From JBLHKT01 sp043101615 (GTDB taxonomy: Bacteria > Planctomycetota > Phycisphaerae > Phycisphaerales > UBA1924): a DNA stretch of 64,000 nucleotides. The notes under the pieces were generated by a model. The model was given only the letters and a program-made list of their open reading frames with translations, searched no databases and was not told where the DNA came from. Made by a program: the position numbers and the translations under genes. Location of the stretch: positions 26,603 to 90,602 of the forward strand of contig JBICID010000069.1 in assembly GCA_043101615.1 (NCBI GenBank), given 5' to 3'. Positions 29,113 through 37,009 of the stretch are shown piece after piece. Numbering within the stretch: the first letter of the stretch is position 1; every line of letters starts with the position of its first letter.

Positions 29113-29349
29113 TCACCCCGCCCACCGGGGCGTGACGCGCTGGGTGCCGGGGCCGGTCCCGACGGCGCGCACGCGCGTCGCCCGCCTCGGGCCGTGCCCG
29201 TCGCCGAGGCGGACGCCGGGGACGTCGTAGCCGCGTGCCCGGAGCTCCAGGCAGTCGCACGCCCACCGTTCCAGCACGGCGCAGAACATGCGACGGGCCG
29301 TCGCCTCCGCGTTGTTCGCGCTCGATTCCAGCACGCTCTGGCTCGGCAT
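29113..29349 (-). CDS. Small hypothetical protein upstream of fliD
   Basis: A 78-residue ORF ending 13 nt before fliD, with the fliD ribosome binding site directly after its stop. The ATG at 29349 has GGAG five nt upstream; a GTG seven codons earlier is an alternative. The first half is a plausible helix (MPSQSVLESSANNAEATARR, then MFCAVLERWACDCLELRARG) with three Cys; the second half is Arg/Gly-rich. It is not FlaG. I do not recognise a family; position suggests a flagellar accessory role. Confidence 0.5.
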   Translation of the reverse strand: MPSQSVLESSANNAEATARRMFCAVLERWACDCLELRARGYDVPGVRLGDGHGPRRATRVRAVGTGPGTQRVTPRWAG

Positions 29350-29636
29350 GGGTGCTCCGGTGACAGACACTCGCAGTCATCGTCGGCCCGAAAACCCCGC
29401 CCCCTTGACCCCGATCCGCCCGAATCCGGCGAGCCGGCGCGAACTCTGCGCTCCGCGGCGCAGAAGATGACTTCCCGCGCAGATCACGCCCCAGATCGCC
29501 CCTCCCGCTCCCGGCCTCCGGACCCCCCTCGATTGCCCCGGGACGATCGATTCGGGCTCGACCGTCCCGCCCGCAGGCCCGATAGGCCCGTACAGTGTCC
29601 CCCCGACGGGGACCATCCTCCGAGACGGACCATCAC

Positions 29637-30395
29637 GTGACCGACCACACCCCCCACCCCGAACTCCCGAGTGTGCCCAGGACCGTGCGAATCGCGATGG
29701 TCGCGATCGCGCTGGGGCTCGGCGCGAGCGTGCTGGCGGGCCTCTGGGTCGCGCTGATCGCCCCGCCGGAGTTCCAGCTCTGGATCGGCATCACGCTGGG
29801 CTTCGAGGCCCTCGCCCTGGCCGGCGCCGGCGTGGCCCTGGCGATCGGGCTGGGACGGTTCCGCTCGGGCTTCGGGCTCGCTGCCCTCTGCGTCGCCGGC
29901 ACCGCCGCGGTCACCGGGGTGTTCGGGCTCGAGCTGGCCGCGTCCCCGAACCTCCGCCCCGCGGTGCTCGCCGGGGACACCCCTGAGATCGCGCTGCGCG
30001 TCATCCGGCTGACCGTGCTGGCCCGTCTCGGGCTGGCGATGCTGGGCGTGGCGCTGGCCGGAGCCGGCGTGCTGGCGCGCAACCCCGCCTCGCTCAGACC
30101 GCTGCGGACCGGCCTGCTCCTGCTCGTCCCGGTGCTGGGCCTGAGCGTGTGGCTGTTCGGCTACGGCGGGGCCTCGGCCGTGGTCGGCCCGGTGGACACC
30201 GGGCTGGGCGTGGCCCGCCTGATCGCGTCCCTGTTCGGGGGGCTCGTGCTGCTGGTGATCGCCTCCGTCGGCGGGCACTTCGTCATCCGCGCCTTCGAGA
30301 AGACCACCCCGGAGGCGCTGGGCACGGACACGGACGGCTCGAACAAGCCGGAGACCGACGACGCCGGCCCGAAGGCGGAGCCGGCGGCCTCCTGA
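29637..30395 (+). CDS. Six-helix membrane protein of unknown function
   Basis: The predicted protein has 252 residues. Six hydrophobic segments are spaced through the protein (first RIAMVAIALGLGASVLAGLW, last LIASLFGGLVLLVIASVGGHFV), followed by a 35-residue acidic, Pro-rich cytoplasmic or periplasmic tail. I do not recognise a family. The GTG at 29637 is preferred; another GTG at 29595 would add 14 residues and sits inside a possible promoter (TACAGT at 29591-29596). No operon partner is visible. Confidence 0.75.
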   Translation: MTDHTPHPELPSVPRTVRIAMVAIALGLGASVLAGLWVALIAPPEFQLWIGITLGFEALALAGAGVALAIGLGRFRSGFGLAALCVAGTAAVTGVFGLELAASPNLRPAVLAGDTPEIALRVIRLTVLARLGLAMLGVALAGAGVLARNPASLRPLRTGLLLLVPVLGLSVWLFGYGGASAVVGPVDTGLGVARLIASLFGGLVLLVIASVGGHFVIRAFEKTTPEALGTDTDGSNKPETDDAGPKAEPAAS

Positions 30396-30399
30396 GCGT

Positions 30400-30428
30400 C
30401 CGGGCGCCCGGCGCCGCTCGTCGCCCGG
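30400..30428. terminator. Hairpin between convergent genes
   Basis: CCGGGCG (30400-30406) pairs with CGCCCGG (30422-30428) across a 15-nt loop that can itself fold. It lies in the 39-nt gap between a plus-strand and a minus-strand gene end; no T run. Confidence 0.35.
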
Positions 30429-30434
30429 GTCGTG

Positions 30435-31286
30435 CTACGTTGCGCTGGGGTGCCAGATCGTCTTCGCGTCGGTGAACGCCTCGATCCAGCCCGCCCCCTG
30501 GGCCGACTCGGCGTGCCAGTCCTCGACCTCGCGCACCACGACCCGCTTGAGGTTCTCCGCGGCCCCGGCCCGCAGCGTGGTGCGCTGCTCGTCGGACACT
30601 CCGGAGGCGTGCAGCGCGATGATCTCGCGGTGCGAGGCGAAGTGGGGGGCCAGCTCCTCCCGGAAGCCGGTCAGCACGTTGATGGCGCCGGCGGGGACGT
30701 CGCTGGTCGCGACCGCCTCGGCCAGCAGCATCGCGGGGATGGGGTTGGTCTCGCCGGCCAGCGCGATCACCGAGTTCCCGCCCGCCAGCGCCGGCAGCGT
30801 CAGCGAGAGCAGCCCGAGCAGGGCCGGCTCGTCGGGGGCCAGCACGCCCACCACACCCATCGGGCCGGGGATCGAGAAGTTGTGGTACGGCCCCGCGACC
30901 GGGTTGGCCCCGCCCAGCACCTGCGAGAACTTGTCCGTCCAGCCGGCGTAGTGCACGCTGCGGTCGATCGAGGCCCGGACCTCGCGCCGCGCGCCCTCTC
31001 CGCCCCCGAGCGCCTCCTCGAACTCGCTAGCGCGGCTCTCGAGCATCTCCGCCAGCCGGTACAGCACCTGCCCACGCAGGTACGCGGTGCCCGATCCCCA
31101 GGCCTCCTGCCCCTTCACCGCCGCCTCGACCGCGGCGCGCAGGTCCTTGCGGCTGGCGTGGCAGACGTGCGCGTTCAGGCCCCGCTGGGCGTCGCGCACC
31201 GGGGTGCTCCGCCCGGACTCGGTCCGCGGGAACTTGCCGCCGATGAACAGCTTGTACGTCTTGGTCACGCTCAGGCGTTCAGTCAC
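30435..31286 (-). CDS. Half-length aldehyde dehydrogenase-like protein
   Basis: The predicted protein has 283 residues. The first 200 residues follow the ALDH N-terminal domain (YKLFIGGKFPRTESGR, AWGSGTAYLRGQVLYRLAEML, YHNFSIPGPMGVVGVLAPDE, LPALAGGNSVIALAGETNP), but the protein stops before the catalytic Cys domain and lacks the LELGGK glutamate. It therefore cannot be a self-standing dehydrogenase. It resembles the second, catalytically dead ALDH unit of ALDH16-type fusions. It is last in the ALDH - GNAT - half-ALDH run downstream of deoC. The GTG start has GGGAGG six nt ahead. Confidence 0.85.
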   Translation of the reverse strand: MTERLSVTKTYKLFIGGKFPRTESGRSTPVRDAQRGLNAHVCHASRKDLRAAVEAAVKGQEAWGSGTAYLRGQVLYRLAEMLESRASEFEEALGGGEGARREVRASIDRSVHYAGWTDKFSQVLGGANPVAGPYHNFSIPGPMGVVGVLAPDEPALLGLLSLTLPALAGGNSVIALAGETNPIPAMLLAEAVATSDVPAGAINVLTGFREELAPHFASHREIIALHASGVSDEQRTTLRAGAAENLKRVVVREVEDWHAESAQGAGWIEAFTDAKTIWHPSAT

Positions 31287-31350
31287 GAGGCGCCTCCCGG
31301 GTGCCGGTGCGCCCTCGCGTGCGTGAGCCGTTGGACAGACGTGGGGGGGG

Positions 31351-31854
31351 TCACAGGAGGTACTCCATCTCGATCTCGTGCTTGATCCGGATGCCGTCCA
31401 GCCCGACCGACGGGATCTCGGGCTTGAGCGTGCGGTACCCCTGGATCGCGTCGCGGTGCAGCGCGACCATCTCGAACTCGCGGCGCTGGTAGAACCGCAT
31501 CGCCGGCGTGTTGTCGTTGGTCGTGACGAGCCAGAGCCGCCGGCACTCCTCGGACCGGGCCAGCGTGCGCACCTCGGCGAGCAGGCAGGAGCCGATGCCC
31601 CCCTCGCCGTCCATCGAGTTGTGCGTCACGATCTCGCACTCGTCCCCCTCGATGTGGTAGGTGATCAGGCCGACCTCCTCGTCGCCCCGGAAGGCCGCGA
31701 AGCCGGGGAGCCGGTCGGCGTGGTGCAGGCGTCCGCGCGAGACCTGCGTGGTGGAGGCCCAGTAGCGCAGCAGCACGCCCTGCACCCAGGAGTGGTCGTC
31801 CTCGCGCAGGGGTCTCACCATGAAGGTCGATTGTTCTGCAGTGGTCTCGGTCAT
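31351..31854 (-). CDS. GNAT family N-acetyltransferase
   Basis: A 167-residue protein. FMVRPLREDDHSWVQGVLLR opens the GNAT fold; GIGSCLLAEVRTLA supplies the acetyl-CoA pyrophosphate loop (a Q/R-x-x-G-x-G/A variant), and NTPAMRFYQRREF is the conserved C-terminal motif. The substrate is not evident. The start at 31854 is fixed by GGAG six nt upstream. It lies between the two ALDH genes on the same strand, separated by 44 and 64 nt. The stop is followed by C8-AC. Confidence 0.88.
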   Translation of the reverse strand: MTETTAEQSTFMVRPLREDDHSWVQGVLLRYWASTTQVSRGRLHHADRLPGFAAFRGDEEVGLITYHIEGDECEIVTHNSMDGEGGIGSCLLAEVRTLARSEECRRLWLVTTNDNTPAMRFYQRREFEMVALHRDAIQGYRTLKPEIPSVGLDGIRIKHEIEMEYLL

Positions 31855-31898
31855 CGCGTCTCCAGCCGGCTCACGCCGCACTCGGTATTCCCCCGCCG

Positions 31899-33425
31899 TC
31901 AGTCCGCCAGGTAGGCCCCCAGCCCGTGTCGCCCGCCCTCTCGCCCGAATCCGCTCTCCTTGACCCCGCCGAACGGGCTCGTCGGGTCAAACTTGTTGTA
32001 GGTGTTGAGCCAGACCACGCCGGCCTTGAGGCGGCTGGCGACCTCGAAGATCTTGGAGCCCTTGTCGGTCCAGACGCCCGCCGCGAGCCCGTAGGGCGAG
32101 TCGTTGGCGCGGCCGATGGCCTCCTCGGGCGTGCGGAAGCTCATCACCGCCAGCACCGGGCCGAAGATCTCCTCGCGCGCGATCACGCTGGACGGCTGCA
32201 CCCCGCTGAAGAAGCACGGGCGGCACCAGTAGCCCGAGTCGGGCAGCGGGCTCCCGTTCACCTCGTGCAGGGTGGCGCCGTCCGAGGCGCCCGCCTGCAG
32301 GTAGTCGCGGATGGTGGCGAGCTGGGCGCTGGAGTTGATCGCGCCCACGTCGGTGTTCTTGTCGAGCGGGTCGCCGACGCGCAGGCTGGCCAGGCGCGTG
32401 GTCAGCTTGGCGATCACCTCGTCCAGCACCGGCTCCTGCACCAGCAGGCGCGAGCCCGCGCAGCACACGTGCCCCTGGTTGAAGTAGATCCCCTCCACGA
32501 TGCCCTCGACCGCCTGGTCGATGGAGGCGTCGGCGAAGACGATGTTGGGGCTCTTGCCGCCGAGTTCCAGCGTGAGGCGCTTCCTGGTCGGCGCGACCGC
32601 GGCGGCGATCTTTTTGCCCACCTCGGTCGAGCCGGTGAAGGCGATCTTGTCCACGCCGGGGTGGTTCACCAGCGCCGCGCCGGTCGGGCCGGCGCCCGTC
32701 ACGATGTTCACCACGCCCCCGGGCAGCCCGACCTCCTCGAAGATCTCGGCCAGACGCAGCGCGGTGAGCGGGGTGGTCTCGGCGGGCTTGAGCACGCAGG
32801 TGTTCCCGCATGCCAGCGCGGGGGCCAGCTTCCACGCCGCCATCAGCAGGGGGAAGTTCCACGGGATGATCTGCCCGCACACGCCCACCGGCCTCGGCGT
32901 GCGCCCGGGGAAGGCGTGCCCGAGCTTGTCGGCCCAGCCGGCGTGGTAGAAGAAATGGGCCGCGGCGAGGGGGATGTCCACGTCGCGCGACTCCCGGATC
33001 GGCTTTCCGCCGTCCATGGTCTCGAGGACCGCCAGCTCGCGGGCCCGCTCCTGGATCCGGCGTGCGATGCGGTACAGGTACTTGCCCCGCTCGATCCCGG
33101 GCAGCCCGCTCCAGCCCGGCAGGGCGGCGCGGGCGGCGGCGACGGCCCGGTCCACGTCCGCCTCGCCGGCCTCGGCCACGCGGCTGAGCGTCCGCTCGGT
33201 CGCGGGGTTCACGGTCTCAAAGGTCGCCCCGCCCGTCGCGTCCGAGAACGCGCCGCCGATGTACAGCCCGTAGGAGTCTGCGATGGCCGGTCGGACGCTC
33301 TCGGGCGCGGGTGCGTACTCGAAGATCCCGCCCGAGAAATCGAGACGGGGCGGGGCCCCGGGCCCCTCGGTCGGGGCTCTGTCGGCGTCGGGGGCCCTGG
33401 TGTCGGAGGGGTTCAGCGTGGTCAC
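31899..33425 (-). CDS. NAD(P)-dependent aldehyde dehydrogenase
   Basis: A 508-residue full-length ALDH. The N-terminus carries an extra 30-50 residues including IFEYAPAPESVRP, a segment typical of the DeoC-linked branch. Cofactor-site IIPWNFPLLMAAWKLAPALA, KPAETTPLTALRLA, FTGSTEVG, the general base in LELGGKSPN and the nucleophile in QGHVCCAGSR are all present, as is EEIFGPV. In this neighbourhood it could oxidise the acetaldehyde released by DeoC. GTG at 33425 is chosen from a TATACT box five nt ahead; an earlier GTG (33479) would run into the divergent gene's leader. Confidence 0.93.
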   Translation of the reverse strand: MTTLNPSDTRAPDADRAPTEGPGAPPRLDFSGGIFEYAPAPESVRPAIADSYGLYIGGAFSDATGGATFETVNPATERTLSRVAEAGEADVDRAVAAARAALPGWSGLPGIERGKYLYRIARRIQERARELAVLETMDGGKPIRESRDVDIPLAAAHFFYHAGWADKLGHAFPGRTPRPVGVCGQIIPWNFPLLMAAWKLAPALACGNTCVLKPAETTPLTALRLAEIFEEVGLPGGVVNIVTGAGPTGAALVNHPGVDKIAFTGSTEVGKKIAAAVAPTRKRLTLELGGKSPNIVFADASIDQAVEGIVEGIYFNQGHVCCAGSRLLVQEPVLDEVIAKLTTRLASLRVGDPLDKNTDVGAINSSAQLATIRDYLQAGASDGATLHEVNGSPLPDSGYWCRPCFFSGVQPSSVIAREEIFGPVLAVMSFRTPEEAIGRANDSPYGLAAGVWTDKGSKIFEVASRLKAGVVWLNTYNKFDPTSPFGGVKESGFGREGGRHGLGAYLAD

Positions 33426-33430
33426 GCCCA

Positions 33431-33436
33431 AGTATA
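33431..33436 (-). promoter_or_regulatory. Putative -10 box for leaderless ALDH gene
   Basis: TATACT on the minus strand ends 5 nt before GTG (33425-33423). It is the closest of all such boxes in the window to the TATAAT consensus. Confidence 0.5.
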
Positions 33437-33538
33437 CGGTGCGTCCCGTGCCGGATATGCGGCCTGAGCGGGTCCGCACACGCGTCCCGATCCACGATCC
33501 GGCTCGCCGCCCCCCTCCCGCGACCCGATGAGCCGCTC

Positions 33539-34165
33539 ATGTTCAAGAGCCGCGACGAAAAATACCACCATCTCCGCGCGGCCACGCGGTTCAACACCGA
33601 GGGCTTCACCTGTCGCGAGGGCTGCCTGGCGGACCTCTCGGCCACCGGCATGCGGATCCGGTTCGAGGGCAAGCCCGACTTCCGGGTCGGCGACAACCGC
33701 GACTTCCTCGTCTCCGCCAACGCCCAGACCGTCCGCCTGCCCGGACAGGTGGTCTGGGTCAAGAGGAGCTCGCTCTTCTCCAAGGAGTACCAGGCAGGCA
33801 TCCACTTCAACGCGCTCCGCCCGGAACTCATGAAAGCGATCGAGGCCTTCGCGATGCACGGCGTCATCGACCCCGCGGTCGCGCCCAAGATGCCACGCAG
33901 CACCGCGAGCAGCGCACGCCACTCGTCCGAGCAGGCCAGCGTCCGCGTCGAGGTCCCGACGCACTACCAGGTGCTCGGCGTCTCCCGGAGCGCGACCGAC
34001 CAGCAGATTCACGAGGCGTATCGACGTCTCGCCAAGAAGCTGCACCCGGACGTGAACAAGGCCCCCGACGCGGCACAACAGTTCAAGGCCCTCACCGCCG
34101 CCTACCACGTCCTCAAGGACCCGCAGCTCCGCACGCAGTACGACCTGTCGGTCAGGGCGGCGTAA
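33539..34165 (+). CDS. PilZ domain - J domain fusion protein
   Basis: A 208-residue soluble protein. Residues about 10-100 are a PilZ domain: RAATR (13-17) gives the RxxxR motif and DLSATG (32-37) the D/NxSxxG motif that together bind c-di-GMP. After a Ser/Pro/Ala linker (about 110-140), residues 141-205 are a DnaJ-type J domain, THYQVLGVSRSATDQQIHEA, with HPD at 169-171. A J domain stimulates the ATPase of DnaK-type chaperones. The start at 33539 is set by domain integrity; no clear Shine-Dalgarno sequence is present. It is divergent from the ALDH gene. Confidence 0.9.
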   Translation: MFKSRDEKYHHLRAATRFNTEGFTCREGCLADLSATGMRIRFEGKPDFRVGDNRDFLVSANAQTVRLPGQVVWVKRSSLFSKEYQAGIHFNALRPELMKAIEAFAMHGVIDPAVAPKMPRSTASSARHSSEQASVRVEVPTHYQVLGVSRSATDQQIHEAYRRLAKKLHPDVNKAPDAAQQFKALTAAYHVLKDPQLRTQYDLSVRAA

Positions 34166-34190
34166 GCAAACGACATCAGATTCGAAGTAC

Positions 34191-34217
34191 GAGCCCCGAT
34201 CGCAAGCGAGGGGGTTC
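34191..34217. terminator. Palindromic element between convergent genes
   Basis: CCCC...GGGG arms around an inner TCG-CAAG-CGA hairpin, flanked by GAG and GTTC and followed by TTCTTT on the plus strand. It lies between the PilZ-J gene and the convergent zinc-ribbon gene, so it may serve as their terminator. Its form resembles REP-like elements. Confidence 0.45.
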
Positions 34218-34271
34218 TTTGCGTGAACGCAGAGCCCGCTCACTCGCGTTCGCGGCTGGTACTCAGCGATG

Positions 34272-34985
34272 TCAAGATCCGGCCGACTCCGACGGCGTGT
34301 CGCACTCCGGGCAGCGCTCCAACCCGGCCAGCTCGTACCCGCACGCCAGGCACCGGCCCGTGCGGAGGCGTTTCCATCGCCTGACTCGACGAGGCGTCCG
34401 CCACCCCTGCCACACCAGCCAGGCCGCCCCGCCCCACGCCAGCACCGACCACGCGAACGCCATCCCCAGCGGCACCAGCGGGAGGCGACGCCCCTCCTTC
34501 AGCCACAGCACCTCGACCCCGGGCACCGGGATGCCCCGGTCCACGGCGCCCAGGCCGGGCCTGGTGTCCGTCGGCCCGACGTGTGACATCGTCTTCCAGG
34601 GCCAGCCCGCCTCGACCACGTCCACGGCATAGGTCGGGTCGTCGTTCACGAACGAGTGCCCACCCGCACCGCCCCCCATCATGATCCCGTGGTGCATTCC
34701 CTGGCGCTCGCGGATGCGTCCGCCGCGCACGCCGATCCCGCCGCCCGCCGGTGCGACGATCCGCGGCACCAGCATGGTCAGGCCGTTGGAGTCGGGCCAG
34801 TCCTCGGGCACGTCGCGGATCCAGGGGTCACCCGAGAAGCCGAAGTGGGCCCCGGACCGCTCGCCGAGCGACCACCACGAGCAGCCCCACGCCACCAGCA
34901 CCGTGAGAACGACTCCCAGCACCAGCGAGACCAGGGTGTGACGCAGCACACTCCGCCACACCGGTCTCTGACGTTGATCAGGCAT
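34272..34985 (-). CDS. Membrane protein with C-terminal zinc ribbon
   Basis: The predicted protein has 237 residues. One N-terminal helix (LRHTLVSLVLGVVLTVLVAW), a Gly/His-rich periplasmic loop (GMHHGIMMGGGAGGHSF), a second helix near residue 180, then a C-terminal zinc ribbon CLACGYELAGLERCPEC. This ribbon is a recurrent planctomycete motif. Function unknown. The start overlaps the 3' end of deoC by 8 nt, so it is probably co-expressed with it. Confidence 0.8.
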   Translation of the reverse strand: MPDQRQRPVWRSVLRHTLVSLVLGVVLTVLVAWGCSWWSLGERSGAHFGFSGDPWIRDVPEDWPDSNGLTMLVPRIVAPAGGGIGVRGGRIRERQGMHHGIMMGGGAGGHSFVNDDPTYAVDVVEAGWPWKTMSHVGPTDTRPGLGAVDRGIPVPGVEVLWLKEGRRLPLVPLGMAFAWSVLAWGGAAWLVWQGWRTPRRVRRWKRLRTGRCLACGYELAGLERCPECDTPSESAGS

Positions 34986-35937
34986 CGCTGAAGTCGTGCG
35001 CCGCCTGGTACGTCCCCGTCTTCAGCTTCACCAGGCTCCGCAGCAGGTCGTTCAGCAGCGAGCTCGCGCCGAAGCGGAACCGGTCCGGGTCGAGCCAGGC
35101 GTTGCCGAGCGTCTCCTTCACGAGGCACAGGTAGTGCCACGCCTGTTTGCCCGTGCGGATGCCGCCCGCGGGCTTCATGCCGTAGACGGTGCCGGTCCGC
35201 AGGTACGCGTCCCGGATCGCCTCGAGCATGACCAGCGTCACCGGCATCGTCGCGGCGGGGCTCACCTTGCCGGTGCTGGTCTTGATGAAGTCGCCCGGAC
35301 GGATGTTGGCCAGCGCCAGGTCGCTCGCGCGCCGGACGTGGTCGTACGTGCTCAGCTCGCCCGTCTCCAGGATCACCTTCAGGTGGGCCCCGTCGCCGGT
35401 GCCGGCGCACACGTCGGAGATCTCGCGGATCTCGCGTGCGACCTCCTCGTAGCGTCCTGCCAGGAAGGCGCCCCGGTTGATCACCATGTCGATCTCGTCG
35501 GCCCCGGCCTCGATCGCGCGCTCGGTGTCCTCCACGCGGACGTGCAGCGGGTACTGCCCGCTCGGGAAGCCGGTCGCGACGCTGGCGACCTTGACCTTGC
35601 CCGTCGCCCCCAGCTTGTTGAGCTCCTCGCGCGCGGTCGCGACCATGCTCGGGTACACGCAGATCGCCCCCACGTGCGGCAGGCGCTCGCCGAGCACCTG
35701 CTCGTCACGCTCGTACGGACGCACGCCCTTGCGGCACAGGCTGCGGACCTTCTCCGGCGTGTCCGCCCCCTCCAGCGTGGTGAGGTCCACCATGGAGATG
35801 GCGAGTCTCAGGGCCGCGTGCTTGGACTCCTTCTTGATCGAGCGGGTCGCGATCTTCGCGCACCGGTGCTCGACCATCACCCCGTCCACCGTCGGCGACG
35901 CGGGCCCCAGCACACCGTTCTCACGCACGGAAGTCAT
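34978..35937 (-). CDS. deoC: Deoxyribose-phosphate aldolase
   Basis: A 319-residue class I aldolase splitting 2-deoxyribose 5-phosphate into glyceraldehyde 3-phosphate and acetaldehyde. The Schiff-base lysine lies in DFIKTSTGK, the proton-relay lysine in GMKPAGGIRT, and VASVATGFPSG is also conserved. It belongs to the longer DeoC branch (about 320 residues rather than 220-260). The nearby ALDH is the likely acetaldehyde sink. TAGTAT six nt before the ATG suggests a leaderless message. Confidence 0.95.
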   Translation of the reverse strand: MTSVRENGVLGPASPTVDGVMVEHRCAKIATRSIKKESKHAALRLAISMVDLTTLEGADTPEKVRSLCRKGVRPYERDEQVLGERLPHVGAICVYPSMVATAREELNKLGATGKVKVASVATGFPSGQYPLHVRVEDTERAIEAGADEIDMVINRGAFLAGRYEEVAREIREISDVCAGTGDGAHLKVILETGELSTYDHVRRASDLALANIRPGDFIKTSTGKVSPAATMPVTLVMLEAIRDAYLRTGTVYGMKPAGGIRTGKQAWHYLCLVKETLGNAWLDPDRFRFGASSLLNDLLRSLVKLKTGTYQAAHDFSDA

Positions 35938-35943
35938 GGCCGG

Positions 35944-35949
35944 ATACTA
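35944..35949 (-). promoter_or_regulatory. Putative -10 box for leaderless deoC
   Basis: TAGTAT on the minus strand ends 6 nt before the ATG; no Shine-Dalgarno sequence. Confidence 0.45.
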
Positions 35950-35960
35950 GGTTCCATAGA

Positions 35961-35990
35961 TCCGAGCCGCGGGCGTAAGCACGCGGCCCC
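35961..35990. repeat. REP-like palindromic repeat, copy 2
   Basis: 29 of 30 bases match the copy at 8099-8128. Here the loop is GTAA, a GNRA-type tetraloop, closed by GCCGCG...CGCGGC. It lies 24 nt upstream of the deoC start, in the gap before the alpha/beta hydrolase end. Confidence 0.7.
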
Positions 35991-36016
35991 GCAGGAACGG
36001 GAGTGCGGACACGAAC

Positions 36017-36043
36017 CATGGAGAAGCCCGCGGCGTCTCCATG
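36017..36043. terminator. Hairpin downstream of the alpha/beta hydrolase gene
   Basis: CATGGAGA (36017-36024) pairs perfectly with TCTCCATG (36036-36043) over an 11-nt GC-rich loop. It lies 24 nt past the hydrolase stop; a run of G follows the stop on that strand. No U tract. Confidence 0.4.
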
Positions 36044-36066
36044 CCACCCCCCCTCCCGCGCAGATT

Positions 36067-37005
36067 TCAACCCGATGTGGCTTTGCCCAACCGCTGCAGG
36101 AACCGCGTCACCGCCCGCTCCTGCACCGGGCGGAACTCCTCGTCCACCCACAGGTCGTTGTGGCTGCCCTCTTCGGTCACGACCAACTCGGAATCCGGCG
36201 CGGCGTCGGCGATGGCCTGCCCGTCCTCGAAGGGCGAGACGGGATCCAGCGTGCCGTGCAGCACCAGCAGCGGGCAGCGGAGCCTCGAAGCGAGCCCCGC
36301 CCGGTCGAACCCCCGCCAGCGCGCCCCGATCCCGCCCAGCAAGCCGACCACCCAGAGCGCCGGCCACAGGTTCAATCGCCACGGCATCCGCTGCATCCGC
36401 ATCACCGCCGACGCGGGGGTCTGCACGTGTCGGTACGGCACCTCCGCCACCACGCCCGCGACCTCGACCTGTTGCTCGCTCTCGAGACGCACGGCCGCGT
36501 CGAGCGAGGCGCCGGCCCCCAGGCTCCACCCCGCCAGCACGACGGGCCTGCCCGCGCACAGCTCGCGCGCGAGCTCGGCCAGCATCCGGCCCTCGCGTGC
36601 GCCCAGCGAGCACCACCCACCGCTCTCACCCAGGCCCGGCGGGTCCCACGCGACGACCGCGCTCGCCCCGGACGCGTACGCACCGACCCGCGTGAGCGCC
36701 CCCACGCGGCTGTCGCTCCACCCCGGGCTCAGGATCACCACCGGGCCGTCGGCACGCGCGCCGGTGATCCGCCACGCCCTCACCGGACCGAACGAGGTCG
36801 CCGGCTCCAGCTCCTCGAACGACAGCGGGTCGTCCAGCTCCCCGGGATCTCCCGGCAGCCCGCGTGCCACCGCCCACGAGTACGTCCGGCGCGGCGGGTG
36901 CGTGATCAGCCACGTCGTGAACGCCACCAGCCCCAGCCAGTACAGCGCCCCCCCCAGCGCCAGCAGCGGCCACAGGCCGACGAGCTCGTGCAGCAGCCGG
37001 TCCAA
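36067..37005 (-). CDS. Membrane-anchored alpha/beta hydrolase
   Basis: A 312-residue protein. An N-terminal helix (WPLLALGGALYWLGLVAFTTW) anchors it. The nucleophile elbow is GWSLGAG, the acid lies in HGTLDPVSP and the base in EGSHNDLW, so the Ser-Asp-His triad is complete. DPPGLGESGGW is the usual loop ahead of the elbow. The substrate is unknown; similar proteins are often annotated as esterases. The TTG start lies 4 nt after the rseP stop, so it is translated from the rseP transcript. Confidence 0.85.
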   Translation of the reverse strand: MDRLLHELVGLWPLLALGGALYWLGLVAFTTWLITHPPRRTYSWAVARGLPGDPGELDDPLSFEELEPATSFGPVRAWRITGARADGPVVILSPGWSDSRVGALTRVGAYASGASAVVAWDPPGLGESGGWCSLGAREGRMLAELARELCAGRPVVLAGWSLGAGASLDAAVRLESEQQVEVAGVVAEVPYRHVQTPASAVMRMQRMPWRLNLWPALWVVGLLGGIGARWRGFDRAGLASRLRCPLLVLHGTLDPVSPFEDGQAIADAAPDSELVVTEEGSHNDLWVDEEFRPVQERAVTRFLQRLGKATSG

Positions 37006-37009
37006 GCCG

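Noticed and set aside
29096..29380. Alternative frame over the small ORF upstream of fliD
   Set aside because: Its translation is Arg/Pro noise and it would overlap the fliD start; the frame 29113-29349 has a ribosome binding site and helix-like sequence.
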